64,000 nt of DNA from Notospermus geniculatus. Lineage: Eukaryota; Nemertea; Pilidiophora; Heteronemertea; Lineidae. The stretch lies in the NCBI GenBank assembly GCA_002633025.1, contig NMRB01001354.1, positions 83,255 through 147,254 on the forward strand, read 5' to 3'. This document shows positions 52,901-56,735 of this stretch, piece by piece. Both the position numbers and the translations under genes were made by a program. The notes beneath the pieces are model-generated. The model searched no databases, was not told the DNA's origin, and saw nothing but the letters and a program-made list of their open reading frames with translations. Position 1 is the first letter of the stretch; the number at the start of each line of letters is the position of its first letter.

Positions 52901-54323
52901 CCCCCATACCCTACTCCACATCTACGGCAAAGCTGCTATCATTTTCCCAATATCGCACTCAATGAGATAAATGAAAGGAATCCCGGCAGCCGAGATTAAT
53001 TGATTGTTTGACAATGGCCAGCAGCCAATCACAAGAGTCCAATAATGTAAATACGACAGCTGCTGACAGAGCGTTGGGTTTTGCCACCAAATTTAAAATA
53101 CCATTAGTATCGGAGGCCATGTGCTCAACACAACAATAACACGTTACCTTGTTGTGGGGTCATTGAGTGCAAACTAAATCTTATCAGTGGAGTGAGAAAG
53201 TAAATAAAAACCTTCAGGTAGGTATTATTGCCACTGTAGCAATAGGACAGTGCGGTAATGATTACTACTTCAAGGAAATGATCATGCTTTCACAGATCCT
53301 AGAAATCTAGGCCATGTGCATTTCCAAACACACATTTATTTGATTTTGATACTGAAATGAAAAGTTTTCTTCACCTAATCAGTCAACATGACAATCAATA
53401 TCAGACATCGAATTGGTTCATGAACTTTTGTTGGAAAATGAAACTGACTTTGTGCACATATCACATCAGAAAAATGTGCGATTTAAATCGCATGAGATAT
53501 GATAAAGGAATATTAAACAGCAACATACCTGACTGCGGAAAGCTGGGTTGTTAGTCATTCCTTGCTGCATTGGATTTGGGTAGTTCCCTGACATTTGGGG
53601 CCTCTGTCCACTCCAACTTTGTCCACCAGTATACGGCATGTTTCCGACGTTGTCGTTATTCATATTTTTCGGCGAATTCATCCCGTAATCATTGAAATTC
53701 GAATATCTCTGTTGCGAAGAACTGGAATTCTGTAGCAGCTGGTTCAATGTCGGTGTTGGGCCTCCTTGTTGTGATATGGTCTGTCCGCTCATGTACCTTT
53801 GTTGAGGGCCATGCGAATAGTTTGGCGGCATCATATTCATGCCTCCCCCACTCATAACAGGCCTGTTAGCCGGCATCATAGGTCCCTTGCTTGATTGGGG
53901 GAAGCCAGTTCTCATGCCTTGTGGACCATACTGATTGTAAGGACTGTTCTGCGAATTCATATCTGCATTTCCTGCACCAGGTCCGCCATGTTGATCTGGT
54001 ATGAAGTTCCCCCGTACAAAACTGCTATTATAATTCGACATTTGACTGCTTGGCATGTTTTCGTTCATTCTATTAAAACTATCATTAGCTACATTCTGAT
54101 CTCCCATATTCTGTGAGAAATCGTTTATTTCAGATTTAAGAGAGGGACCGTCTAAATTTGTAGGCACGTCGTTCGATGTCGGTTCTGACTTGATCATCTT
54201 GTTCTGGCCTCCATCTTGGGCAGGATCCACTATGTTGGAATCAGGCCCCAGATTCGGCTCGCTTTTTATCTTTTTATTAACATGTAAACTATCAGAATGT
54301 TCATCTGAGTTTATAGTGGCCAT
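11714..54323 (-). CDS. ARID1: ARID1 (BAF250/Osa) SWI/SNF chromatin-remodelling subunit, 17 coding exons
   Basis: This nuclear protein is the AT-rich-DNA-binding subunit that defines BAF-type SWI/SNF complexes and scaffolds their core through its C-terminus. I assembled 17 coding exons (53529-54323, 48173-48394, 46000-46302, 44629-44694, 30169-30253, 29582-29713, 27498-29360, 27039-27220, 25464-25580, 23099-23296, 21883-22105, 20701-21334, 20079-20503, 18403-18489, 16150-16343, 14712-14841, 11714-13977). Every junction has GT-AG ends and matching phase, and the total is an exact multiple of three (7,920 nt). Order: Gln/Pro/Gly/Met-rich low-complexity N-terminus, ARID domain across exons 10-11, another low-complexity region, then the conserved C-terminal BAF250 domains in the last exon. 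Without the 211-codon repeat in exon 7 the protein would be 2,428 residues with the ARID near residue 1,060, close to human ARID1A. Vertebrate paralogues 1A and 1B cannot be distinguished here. No transcript data; upstream non-coding exons are not resolved. Confidence 0.95.
14047..14301. mobile_element. CAGGGTTTCC-ended MITE (right arm, intron 16)
   Basis: Mirror of 1367-1621, about 70 bp upstream (gene sense) of the exon 17 acceptor. Confidence 0.65.
14546..14663. mobile_element. Palindromic GGGCCC-TATTCAT repeat (right arm, intron 16)
   Basis: Mirror of 997-1115, in ARID1 intron 16 within 50 bp of the exon 16 donor. Confidence 0.7.
14712..14841 (-). CDS. ARID1: ARID1 exon 16
   Basis: 130 nt, phase 0 to 1. 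Begins with five Gln codons, then MNAHYHPPTKKEITFPPNCI, EAVQPLLNKRKKITAKDV. This matches the conserved PPKEVTFPPxxVExxQPxLxKRRRLTxKDI block at the entry of the ARID1 C-terminal region. Acceptor TTCCAG, donor GTAAGT. It lies in the right arm of the inverted repeat; the mirror copy is 819-948 (+). Confidence 0.93.
14933..15373 (+). mobile_element. GGAACC-family MITE, 441 bp, intron 15 of ARID1
   Basis: Full-length member with matching TIRs (AATGGGGAACCGGCG ... CCGGTTCCTCATT). The left flank on the gene strand is the same as for 479-718, but the element is inverted there. TA is the likely target duplication. Confidence 0.8.
15452..15614. mobile_element. CTATAGACGAGTTTCAC palindromic MITE (intron 15)
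   Basis: CTATAGACGAGTTTCACAAG ... CGAAACACGTCTATAG, with a stem around GCCATCTTGCCAAAATTAGG. A divergent copy is present at about 262-400, at the outer limit of the left arm. Confidence 0.65.
15838..16074. mobile_element. TCAACCACTG-ended MITE (intron 15)
   Basis: CTCTCAACCACTGGCAC ... CAGTGGTTGAGGGT; inner stem CTGAATGCTAGATGGCG and ACATCTAGTGTTCAG. Ends about 75 bp from exon 15. Confidence 0.6.
16150..16343 (-). CDS. ARID1: ARID1 exon 15
   Basis: 194 nt (two-base start, phase 0 end): GQEQTRWPPQMPPRYPTSHS and a Pro/Met-rich tail ending HRDKGFSPGKMQ. Acceptor TTCACAG, donor GTATGT. Low-complexity linker before the conserved C-terminal region. Confidence 0.88.
16643..16842. mobile_element. 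TGGGTCATATGAATAAAG palindromic MITE plus tandem half copy (intron 14)
   Basis: One complete palindromic unit (about 16722-16842, TGGGTCATATGAATAAAG ... CTTTATTCATATGACCCA) preceded by a tandem copy of its first half (16643-16721). Related copies are at 56119-56230, 57149-57260 and 61059-61189. Confidence 0.75.
17921..18352 (-). mobile_element. GGAACC-family MITE, 432 bp, intron 14 of ARID1
   Basis: Reads AATGAGGAACCGGAGG to CTCCGGTTCCCCATT on the + strand, the reverse orientation of the 14933 copy. Internal sequence is homologous throughout, including a TATGACGTCGAAAGT block. A second terminal fragment (GGGTTCCTCATTA) follows at about 18358-18370. No transposase is encoded. Confidence 0.8.
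18403..18489 (-). CDS. ARID1: ARID1 exon 14 (87-bp small exon)
   Basis: 87 nt (two-base start, one-base end): AYGANRVGSFPPYSSGPRPG then MIGPMESSPG. Acceptor TTTTCAG, donor GTAGTC. It is recognised only because it joins exons 13 and 15 in frame. A GGAACC-family MITE (17921-18352) begins about 50 bp downstream of the donor. Confidence 0.8.
18864..18972. mobile_element. Palindromic repeat with GGGCCC-TATGCAT tips (intron 13)
   Basis: AGGGCCCGTATGCATAAAGG ... CCTTTATGCATATGGGCC, with an AATAAGCTTATTC inner stem. It shares only the terminal motif with the other palindromic repeats. Confidence 0.65.
19479..19614. mobile_element. Palindromic repeat with GGGCCGTATTCA tips (intron 13)
   Basis: AGGGCCGTATTCAAAAAGGG ... 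CCCTTTCTGAATACAG; internal stem around TAAGAC and GTCTTA. Body unrelated to the other types. Confidence 0.55.
20079..20503 (-). CDS. ARID1: ARID1 exon 13, Pro/Gln-rich
   Basis: 425 nt, completing the split Arg codon (AG|G) and continuing MDAQMMPGQSMKPTPPPP. The end encodes TREMFNAGQKRFPDFEKKDG then YSVPPPG. Acceptor ATTCCAG, donor GTAGGA, phase 1 at the end. Confidence 0.88.
20701..21334 (-). CDS. ARID1: ARID1 exon 12, low-complexity
   Basis: 634 nt (two-base start, phase 2 end). Encodes SSHSQNSQDAFRPPSIPNTH and a Met/Gly/Pro/Asn/Gln-rich region including DPFADDAVSNQYPR, ending AFDRE plus two bases. The VQDPFADDAV motif resembles the QDPFADG-type motif after the ARID domain of ARID1 proteins. 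Acceptor ATTGCAG, donor GTAGGA. Confidence 0.9.
21426..21853. mobile_element. GTGTGTTTCAAAA-ended TIR element (intron 11)
   Basis: AGGCGTGTGTTTCAAAA ... TTTTGAAACACACCC; sub-terminal inverted motif GTTCTGTCCGACAC / GTGTCGGACGGAAC. It fills most of intron 11. The internal GTGTCGGACAGGAC-like motif recurs at 50328-50722. Confidence 0.55.
21883..22105 (-). CDS. ARID1: ARID1 exon 11, second half of ARID domain
   Basis: 223 nt, phase 0 to 1. Encodes VTKAKKWKEISQAINMG, then SAAYTCRKNYMKHMLALECK, completing the ARID domain (KKWxE, the SAA(x)3-4K(x)2Y motif and a closing helix). It then continues into a K/E-rich tail ESKKSRVPSPG. Acceptor TTCCAG, donor GTTTGT (non-consensus after the GT but phase-consistent). 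Confidence 0.95.
22786..23068. mobile_element. 283-bp near-perfect palindromic element beside ARID exon 10
   Basis: AGGGTGTATTCGAATCC ... GGATTCGAATACGCCCC. The arms pair over more than 100 bp (CGAGAACGGCAGTCTCGAAT and its complement) around a short loop. It is about 30 bp from the exon 10 donor and would form a strong hairpin in pre-mRNA. Confidence 0.75.
23099..23296 (-). CDS. ARID1: ARID1 exon 10, first half of ARID domain
   Basis: 66 codons, phase 0/0. The ARID fold begins around RLYEMGDEPDRRAFLDHYLAF and continues with the KQPVDLFKMYLAVKERGGV block, the helix-turn-helix core that contacts AT-rich DNA. The equivalent human positions (YELGGEPER, RKPLDLYRLYVSVKEIGG) align without gaps by eye. 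A 283-bp palindromic element (22786-23068) ends about 30 bp downstream of the donor. Confidence 0.95.
23606..24039 (-). mobile_element. GGAACC-family MITE, 434 bp, intron 9 of ARID1
   Basis: AATGAGGAACCAGCAG to CGCCGGTTCCCCATT; same family and internal sequence as 17921-18352. It is non-coding and lies upstream (gene sense) of the ARID exon 10. Confidence 0.8.
24661..24679. repeat. C-rich homopolymer run
   Basis: Nearly pure C (with one T) in intron 9, between a MITE and a SINE. Confidence 0.8.
25022..25328 (-). mobile_element. tRNA-derived SINE (intron 9)
   Basis: On the - strand, GGTGGTGTAGTGGTTCGGGT (A-box-like) then GGTTCGAATCC (B box), followed by a body with CTCTCTCCACCCAGGTGTAT and a tail around TTTAACTTTAAAC. 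The same family is at 36281-36555 in the other orientation. Confidence 0.8.
25464..25580 (-). CDS. ARID1: ARID1 exon 9
   Basis: 39 codons, phase 0/0: DALSASHPPTPVAPSPAASM then SSFPDELENISSPSWPGTP. The SSPSWP motif just before the ARID exon is a recognisable ARID1 feature. Acceptor TTTCAG, donor GTAAGC. Confidence 0.88.
27039..27220 (-). CDS. ARID1: ARID1 exon 8
   Basis: 182 nt (two-base start, phase 0 end) encoding an S/T/V-rich stretch TSVTQSITTPVTSIGDMMVS and ending VNQEKVKR. Acceptor TTTTCAG, donor GTAGGT. A TA-flanked MITE (27250-27385) is inserted about 30 bp upstream of its acceptor, in the intron. Confidence 0.85.
27250..27385. mobile_element. 136-bp CAGTGCAACCTC MITE with TA flanks (intron 7)
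   Basis: CAGTGCAACCTCGCTATAAC ... GGAGGTTGCACTG, flanked by TA on both sides. The termini and TA duplication fit a Tc1/mariner/pogo-type MITE. Confidence 0.8.
27498..29360 (-). CDS. ARID1: ARID1 exon 7, Gly/Met/Pro/Ser-rich, contains a 633-bp duplication around an N
   Basis: As written this exon has 1,863 nt, in frame throughout except for one undetermined codon at the N (28284). It encodes repeated GPGMPSSGPGMP-type low-complexity sequence and an AQAAADAALQAAANLAGRPP segment. Bases 27652-28284 and 28285-28917 are near-identical copies offset by exactly 633 bp with only scattered single-base differences (for example MGQQ versus MAQQ, and several synonymous ones). The second unit starts immediately after the N, so this is most simply two overlapping contig ends of different haplotypes that were joined rather than merged. 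Without one unit the exon would be 1,230 nt and still in frame. Confidence 0.85.
28284..28284. other. Undetermined base at duplicated exon 7 junction
   Basis: Single N exactly at the boundary between two near-identical 633-bp copies. Other single Ns: 7364 (palindrome junction), 32569, 50724 (minisatellite edge), 52275, 58543 and 61260 (before a G run). Three of the seven lie at a repeat junction. Confidence 0.8.
29582..29713 (-). CDS. ARID1: ARID1 exon 6
   Basis: 132 nt (two-base start, one-base end) encoding GFGGQMMPPPGGHNQMNFGG and then KMHPSMMGGQQMAPYSQ. Acceptor TTTTAG, donor GTAGGT. The MAPYSQ and MMGGQQ-type motifs are typical of the Gly/Met/Gln-rich region ahead of the ARID domain. 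Confidence 0.88.
29794..30037. mobile_element. 244-bp MITE, same family as 4874-5115 (intron 5)
   Basis: AGCCTAATTCATACTTCGAC ... CGATGTATGAACTAGGCT, with TIRs around GACGCACGACCATCG. Target duplication imperfect (TAA on one side, TTT on the other). Confidence 0.8.
30169..30253 (-). CDS. ARID1: ARID1 exon 5
   Basis: 85 nt encoding AGSPMPPRPPSSHVDGTNQM and onward to MANQ plus one base. Two acceptors nine bases apart are possible (AG before 30261 or before 30253); only the inner one keeps frame with exon 4, so it was chosen. Ends phase 1 at GTACGG. Alternative use of the outer acceptor would need another upstream exon ending in phase 1, which I did not find in intron 4. Confidence 0.8.
31166..31506. 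mobile_element. 341-bp CAGTAGAACCTCTCT MITE with amplified right end (intron 4)
   Basis: CAGTAGAACCTCTCTAATGG ... AATAGAGAGGTTCAACTG between TA dinucleotides. The right terminal region has become about five tandem units of 41-42 bp (see 31300-31506). Confidence 0.8.
31300..31506 (+). repeat. About five tandem 41-42-bp units at a MITE end
   Basis: Unit contains GATGTTGGTCCCAAAGGTGT then CCTTAATAGAGAGGTTCAACTA. Each unit ends in the MITE inverted-repeat sequence; only the last has the CTGTA terminus. Confidence 0.85.
31520..33830. other. Intron 4 interior, part 1
   Basis: Apart from the X-box-like cluster, no gene or repeat is identifiable. The N at 32569 lies here. Short ORFs lack coding appearance. 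Confidence 0.4.
32260..32385. promoter_or_regulatory. CCAAT and X-box-like cluster in intron 4
   Basis: AACCAATCAGAATCG is followed by GTTGCTATGGAAAG and then GGTAACCATGGCAATG (32368-32383), an RFX X-box-like palindrome. Motif match only; could be chance. Confidence 0.3.
33835..34041. mobile_element. 207-bp CTGTAAATCATGAAATTTTCGCG MITE (intron 4)
   Basis: CTGTAAATCATGAAATTTTC ... GAAAATTTCACAGTTTACAG, TA on the left. Several internal TCGCGAAAA-type motifs. A similarly ended family appears common in invertebrate genomes, from memory. Confidence 0.65.
34050..36270. other. Intron 4 interior, part 2
   Basis: A/T-rich, with TTATGCTAATCAATT near 34758 and several TAAT motifs. I see no exon or transposon. 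Confidence 0.4.
36281..36555 (+). mobile_element. tRNA-derived SINE (intron 4)
   Basis: GGTGGTGTAGTGGTTCGGGT, then GGTTCGAATCAC, body with CTCTCCACCCAGGTGTATAA and tail AACCCAAACTTTTAAC. The tRNA-like head has lost tRNA folding, so not a tRNA gene. Confidence 0.82.
36694..36855. mobile_element. ATGATATATAGGAAGTC palindromic MITE (intron 4)
   Basis: GATGATATATAGGAAGTCAA ... TTGACTTCCTATATATCATC; stem continues through CAAAATTTCGCAAATTTTC. A central TTCCTCAGGCAC is repeated directly. Confidence 0.75.
36975..37102. mobile_element. CACACAATCAAATTTTTCATC palindromic repeat (intron 4)
   Basis: CACACAATCAAATTTTTCAT ... ATGAAAAATTTGATCGTGTG, 128 bp, loop AATAAAGGCCTACATGCAGG. Confidence 0.65.
37110..40585. 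other. Intron 4 interior, part 3
   Basis: No gene seen. Contains the candidate regulatory segment 39230-39600; otherwise unique-looking sequence. Confidence 0.4.
39230..39600. promoter_or_regulatory. Candidate non-coding regulatory segment in intron 4
   Basis: A repeat-free stretch with ATTTGCAT (octamer), several TAAT sites (ATTATTCATC, AATAATTATG) and balanced composition. No repeat copies seen elsewhere. Candidate enhancer by appearance only. Confidence 0.2.
40590..41090. repeat. Degenerate minisatellite, about 85-90-bp units (intron 4)
   Basis: Four to six imperfect units, each with a version of TTTGCTCAGCT, GGCACTGGCACA and GGTCCCTTGGTGAGTCCTGG. A palindromic MITE (40691-40805) interrupts it. 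Confidence 0.7.
40691..40805. mobile_element. Palindromic GGGCCC-TATTCAT repeat (intron 4)
   Basis: GGGCCCATATTCATGAAAC to GTTTTATGAATATGGGCCC, about 115 bp, same body as 48033-48151. It has landed within a degenerate minisatellite (40590-41090). Confidence 0.75.
41100..44620. other. Intron 4 interior, part 4
   Basis: One palindromic repeat (42821-42970) and a cluster of TGACGTCA-type CRE-like motifs at 43150-43250; otherwise nothing recognisable. Confidence 0.4.
42821..42970. mobile_element. Palindromic repeat with GGGCC-TATGCA tips (intron 4)
   Basis: AGGGCCATATGCACCAAACG ... CGTTTGGTGCATACGGCCCT with stem segments GGTTAAGCCACAAC / GTTGTGGCTTAACC. About 150 bp. Confidence 0.7.
44629..44694 (-). 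CDS. ARID1: ARID1 exon 4 (66-bp micro-exon)
   Basis: 22 codons (GFGNGTRNQSKPPP... ending DLSN), phase 0/0, with a clear CTCCAG acceptor and GTAAGT donor. It is too short to be found by ORF length and was placed because it sits on the right strand between exons 3 and 5 and preserves frame. It precedes the 14.4-kb intron 4. Confidence 0.75.
44778..45052. mobile_element. GGGCCC-TATTCAT-ended palindromic repeat, different body (intron 3)
   Basis: Starts GGGCCCATATTCATAAACC and ends GTTTATGAATATGGATGCTGG. The inner stem (ACCCGTTAACTGGGT versus CAGTTAACGGGT) is unrelated to the 40691 type, so only the tips are shared. About 275 bp. Confidence 0.6.
45201..45505. repeat. Three tandem 102-bp units (intron 3)
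   Basis: Units start ACTGCCCATAGTTTTCTA at 45201, 45303 and 45405 and contain GGCTCGCGGGAG. 102 is a multiple of three, giving repetitive but non-coding ORFs. A diverged relative (GACTGCCGCCAGTTTTCTAC) is near 19722. Confidence 0.85.
45708..45808. mobile_element. Palindromic CCTGTTTCATAAAGTGAC repeat, copy 1 (intron 3)
   Basis: GCCTGTTTCATAAAGTGACT ... AGTCACTTTATGAAAC with an inner GGTACC(A/T)TTA stem. A second copy follows within 20 bp. Confidence 0.7.
45827..45932. mobile_element. Palindromic CCTGTTTCATAAAGTGAC repeat, copy 2 (intron 3)
   Basis: GGGGCCTGTTTCATAAAGTG ... CACTTTATGAAACAGGCCCC, almost perfectly symmetric at the tips. About 70 bp downstream (in + coordinates) lies ARID1 exon 3. 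Confidence 0.75.
46000..46302 (-). CDS. ARID1: ARID1 exon 3, Gln/Ser-rich
   Basis: 101 codons in phase 0/0, beginning MSSQFNQQPPSQQQQ and ending SPSQ. It contains a run of seven glutamines near the end and many Ser/Thr residues. Acceptor GTTCCAG, donor GTGAGT. Long Gln-rich stretches are characteristic of ARID1 N-termini. The internal ATG at its 5' end is not a plausible translation start given the upstream exons. Confidence 0.87.
46398..46672. repeat. Three tandem A/T-rich units of about 90 bp (intron 2)
   Basis: Each unit has TTTTTTATTC, TAGCAAACT, TTTGTGAGGTGG and TTCCATTTTG followed by a long A/T run. Immediately upstream (gene sense) of exon 3. Confidence 0.8.
47360..47479. repeat. Long hairpin, 120 bp (intron 2)
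   Basis: CAGGCCTTTCCTTTTGAGGT ... CCTCAAAAGGAAAGGCCTG with the arms pairing through AACAATAGAAATTCTATTGTT at the centre. Near-perfect inverted repeat, probably a MITE. Confidence 0.75.
47542..47650. mobile_element. Palindromic repeat with TATTCATAAA tips (intron 2)
   Basis: AGACCCATATTCATAAAAC, a stem around AAGTGTGACACTTATC and its complement GATAAGTATCACACTTTG, then TTTATGAATATGGGGCC. Same tips, different body. Confidence 0.65.
48033..48151. mobile_element. Palindromic GGGCCC-repeat beside ARID1 exon 2
   Basis: GGGCCCAAATCCATAAAAC to GTTTTATGGATTTGGGCCC. Both ends carry the same compensating changes relative to the other copies (AAATCCAT for ATATTCAT), which preserves pairing of the two ends. 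Located about 20 bp from the exon 2 donor. Confidence 0.75.
48173..48394 (-). CDS. ARID1: ARID1 exon 2
   Basis: 74 codons, phase 0 on both sides, beginning QRQMFDPSQRR and rich in Gln, Pro and Gly (PQQQQSG, GPGQQQYPG). Acceptor TTGACAG, donor GTATGT. A palindromic MITE of the GGGCCC-TATTCAT class (48033-48151) ends only about 20 bp downstream of the donor. The composition and phase fit the ARID1 N-terminal low-complexity region; no domain is present. Confidence 0.88.
48541..48902. mobile_element. CGGTCGACATTGC-ended TIR element (intron 1)
   Basis: CCGGTCGACATTGCCTCTTG ... CAAGACGCAATGTCGACCTG, with several internal GAGTTGCTTC / GAAGCAACTC motifs. About 360 bp, non-coding. Confidence 0.65.
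49985..50310. repeat. Degenerate minisatellite, about 30-bp units (intron 1), part 1
   Basis: About ten units like GGAAACCGGGCAGAGGACCA GTCTACAGAA with many substitutions; continues after an interruption at 50725-51090. Confidence 0.8.
50328..50722. mobile_element. Insertion splitting the minisatellite
   Basis: Bounded by TGTGTCGGACAGGACA at 50328 and by a doubled GTGTCGGACAGGAC at about 50692-50720; another copy lies near 50495. Similar GTGTCGGAC(A/G)G(A/G)AC sites are inside 21426-21853. Class unknown. Confidence 0.4.
50725..51090. repeat. Degenerate minisatellite, part 2, after an N
   Basis: Same motif (ATCAGTCTACAG, GGAAACTGGGCAG) resumes immediately after the N at 50724. The intervening 50311-50723 is unrelated and has GTGTCGGACAGGAC motifs at both edges. 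Confidence 0.75.
53529..54323 (-). CDS. ARID1: ARID1 exon 1 (first coding exon, start codon)
   Basis: Encodes residues 1-265. The start ATG at 54323-54321 is chosen because an in-frame TAA lies 24 nt upstream (54347-54345) with no splice acceptor between. The segment begins MATINSDEHSDS and contains two acidic IKSEP motifs, which resemble SUMOylation consensus sites (inference), followed by Asn/Gln/Met/Pro/Gly-rich low-complexity sequence with an LNQLLQ motif near its end. It ends in phase 0 after AFRSQ at a GTATGT donor. The low-complexity N-terminus is typical of ARID1/Osa. A GTAAGC string just upstream of the ATG looks like a donor but would remove the start context, and no matching acceptor is seen. 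Confidence 0.9.
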
Positions 54324-54347
54324 TGTAAAGAATAGCTTACCGGTTTA

Positions 54348-55750
54348 GCCAGGCGTCGGACTTGTATGTCGGCTCCCGCTTGGCTCAGATCCGCAATCGT
54401 GTTGCTAACAATGACATGGTGAACTGCGAAAATCATGCACACACCCAGAGGAAACGAGTCACAAAATACGCCACAAAATCCTCGAAATGCCGAAATATAT
54501 CATACTTCAAGTTCCGAGCCCTTTTCCACACTTTGTACACACGCGACACAAAGACGGGCTAAGTCAGAATTGGGTAAAAGTTAGGTTATGGTAGCATGTT
54601 CTTATCATACACTAAGCTATTATATGGAACACATCAATAGCGGGAACACAAGGGCCAGCAGGTTAAATTAATGCGCGCCATTTATCTATTTTCATGACTC
54701 TGAAAATGACACACTTTCACATATTTACAGCCCGTTTTCTCACAAGCCGAGTTGCAGAACAAAAAACGGCGCTTTTACACAACATTTTCCAAGCTTTTTC
54801 TTCACAGAAATACTATTTCGGACTACGTCCAATCGGCGGATGGAGAAAAGGTTCGGGTTGTGAGGCGTCTGAGGCATTCTTTTCAATTCTGCTTTTTCAA
54901 TTAGCTATTCCATTTCCCTCCCTCCGTTACCATTTCATCACTATGCGGTAGTTCTGAAAATAAAGCAAAGAAATAGCCACGATATACTTTCTTCTTCATC
55001 ACAGATCTTCATTATCCGCCCAGAGGTAGTTTTCCACGACTGTAAGTGTTCTTAGGCCGCGGAAAAACAAAAATACCAATCAGGCGGGAGGCTAGTTCAA
55101 CAGCATCAATTTGCCAGAAGGTTTATGAACTGACGTCACATGCGGGGCAGTGTTATATTACTGAGCACGCAATTGTATTTATCCATTATTCACCTACTGG
55201 TGAACTGATGTGGCTTGGACCGCGAATTTTGAGATCCCAGGTCTCCAAATCATGCCTGACACCCCCATGACAGAGAAGTCCCTATATTTCTGCGTAGTTT
55301 GCCCAGGAAAGATATTCTTATTTTGTCTGGAGACCGGAATTTGATATTAACTGGCTTTTCCTTCAGTAAAACTCCTTCCCGCATGAAGTTGCCAGCACGT
55401 CGAGGATTGCTTCTTACGGCAAATAACAGATGGCAATACTGCATAGGCCCCAGTGTCGTCTGCTAAGACTGATTACCATGCCGCGTGTTTACAAGGAAAC
55501 TACTTTTTACCTGCCGGTTAGATTAATGTATGATATGCGCAATGGGCGGGAATGACTTTTAAAACATAAAGCACGTGCTCTGATGAAACTCACTTTTATC
55601 ATGAATGTACTCCTTGGCGTTAGTTCTAAAAGACTCTGTTCGTCTCTTGTCGAATATCTTCGACGAAAGGAAATATTTGAAACCATTCATCCCCGCATTC
55701 ATCTCCCAATTAGGCCTAATATGTATTTCGTCCGGGTTGCAATCTGTAGC
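54348..55750. promoter_or_regulatory. ARID1 5' flank / 5' UTR region
   Basis: Upstream of the ARID1 ATG. Transcription start and promoter motifs cannot be identified with confidence; no repeat recognised before 55.75 kb. Confidence 0.3.
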
Positions 55751-56118
55751 GTGGGGGGGGGGGCACTCGACAAAATGCCTGGTTCGTTTAGAACTTCGTA
55801 GCCACTGTTTATGTAAAACGTGCAGCGACGCGATGGCCGCGAAAAATGTTCGCTTCCTATCGCGGCAGAGCCACGCGGCGCTATTTCCCGAACCAAGTCC
55901 AGGAGAAATGGCTTCGCTTCCCCTCCATCCTAGAAACTCCGTTTATTTACGGTCCCTACTTCCCCAGAATGTGACATGTACGAGAGAAGCAGCATTGTGT
56001 AGACCAGTCATCAGCTCTCTTCGACGAACTTCGGCAATTTCCCGTAGGAACGGATTCGATCAGGGTCGAACCCTCTCCGCGCCTAGGTATCGAACCTGCG
56101 ATCACACAGGTGACAATA

Positions 56119-56230
56119 ATGGCTCATGAATAAAGACTAGCAAATGCTTTACCTTCAGATTTGTACAGCATAGCCTAGTGCATTTGTATTGCAAAATTCA
56201 AGTAAAATAGTCTTTATTCATATGACCCAA
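56119..56230. mobile_element. TGGGTCATATGAATAAAG palindromic MITE
   Basis: ATGGCTCATGAATAAAGACT ... TAGTCTTTATTCATATGACC, same family as 16643-16842; part of duplicated unit 1. Confidence 0.7.
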
Positions 56231-56481
56231 TGACTCGGTGTAACGTTTTTCAGTGTGGCCCGTGTGCCAGTTCGACATAGATTGACGGAATAAGCCGCGA
56301 CATGACACTAATGAGCGACAAATAGAGTGACAGTGAGTCTGTTTCCCGTGTGTTCCAAACAAAATTGGAGTCACACAGAAAAACGGCCACACTGAAAAAC
56401 ATCACACCGGTCATGCCGGTTGATCGATGATTCCACATGAACAGATAAGACATCCTGAAGAAATCAGGTCCTCTTAGCTTA

Positions 56482-56642
56482 AGGGCGGCGCACACGAGCG
56501 ACAATTTTGACCGATTTGTCGGCCGACTTGGCTTCCGACCGCCAAAGCGACAAGATTTGGCGCTTCTGATTGGCTGATGTCTAGTCGCACCACCAGTCTC
56601 GTCGGCAGTCGCCCAGATCTAGTCGCTCGTGTGCGCCGCCCT
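56482..56642. mobile_element. 161-bp PIF/Harbinger-like MITE with TTA duplication and empty site
   Basis: AGGGCGGCGCACACGAGCGA ... TCGCTCGTGTGCGCCGCCCT flanked by TTA (56479-56481 and 56643-56645). The neighbouring duplicate at about 57511 has the empty site GCTTAGGTGCG, so insertion boundaries are exact. Confidence 0.92.
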
Positions 56643-56735
56643 TTAGGTGCGTGCGTGCGAGTTAGGGAGCTAAGCTAAGAGGACCTGATTTCTTCAGGAT
56701 GCTGATAAGAACGCTACGCCTCAACTGCCGTGGAA

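Larger units (their letters stand above)
48910..53520. other. Intron 1 of ARID1
   Basis: Minisatellites at 49985-51090, Ns at 50724 and 52275, otherwise A/T-rich sequence without exon or known repeat. ORFs at 49222-49629 (-) lack recognisable homology. Confidence 0.4.
55753..56735 (+). repeat. Tandem duplication of about 1 kb, unit 1
   Basis: Starts at GGGGGGCACTCGACAAAATG and includes the TGGGTCATATGAATAAAG MITE and the extra 161-bp TTA MITE. Small ORFs starting ATGGCCGCGAAAAATGTTCG are shared by both units but resemble no known protein. Unit 2 follows directly. Confidence 0.85.

Noticed and set aside
54324-54345. GTAAGC donor just upstream of the ARID1 ATG
   Set aside because: No acceptor lies between it and the ATG; the in-frame stop and ATG are continuous in the sequence.
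55605-56129. 174-codon ORF in duplicated unit 1
   Set aside because: The frame is not kept in unit 2 and no known motif is visible, so it is probably chance in G/C-rich sequence.
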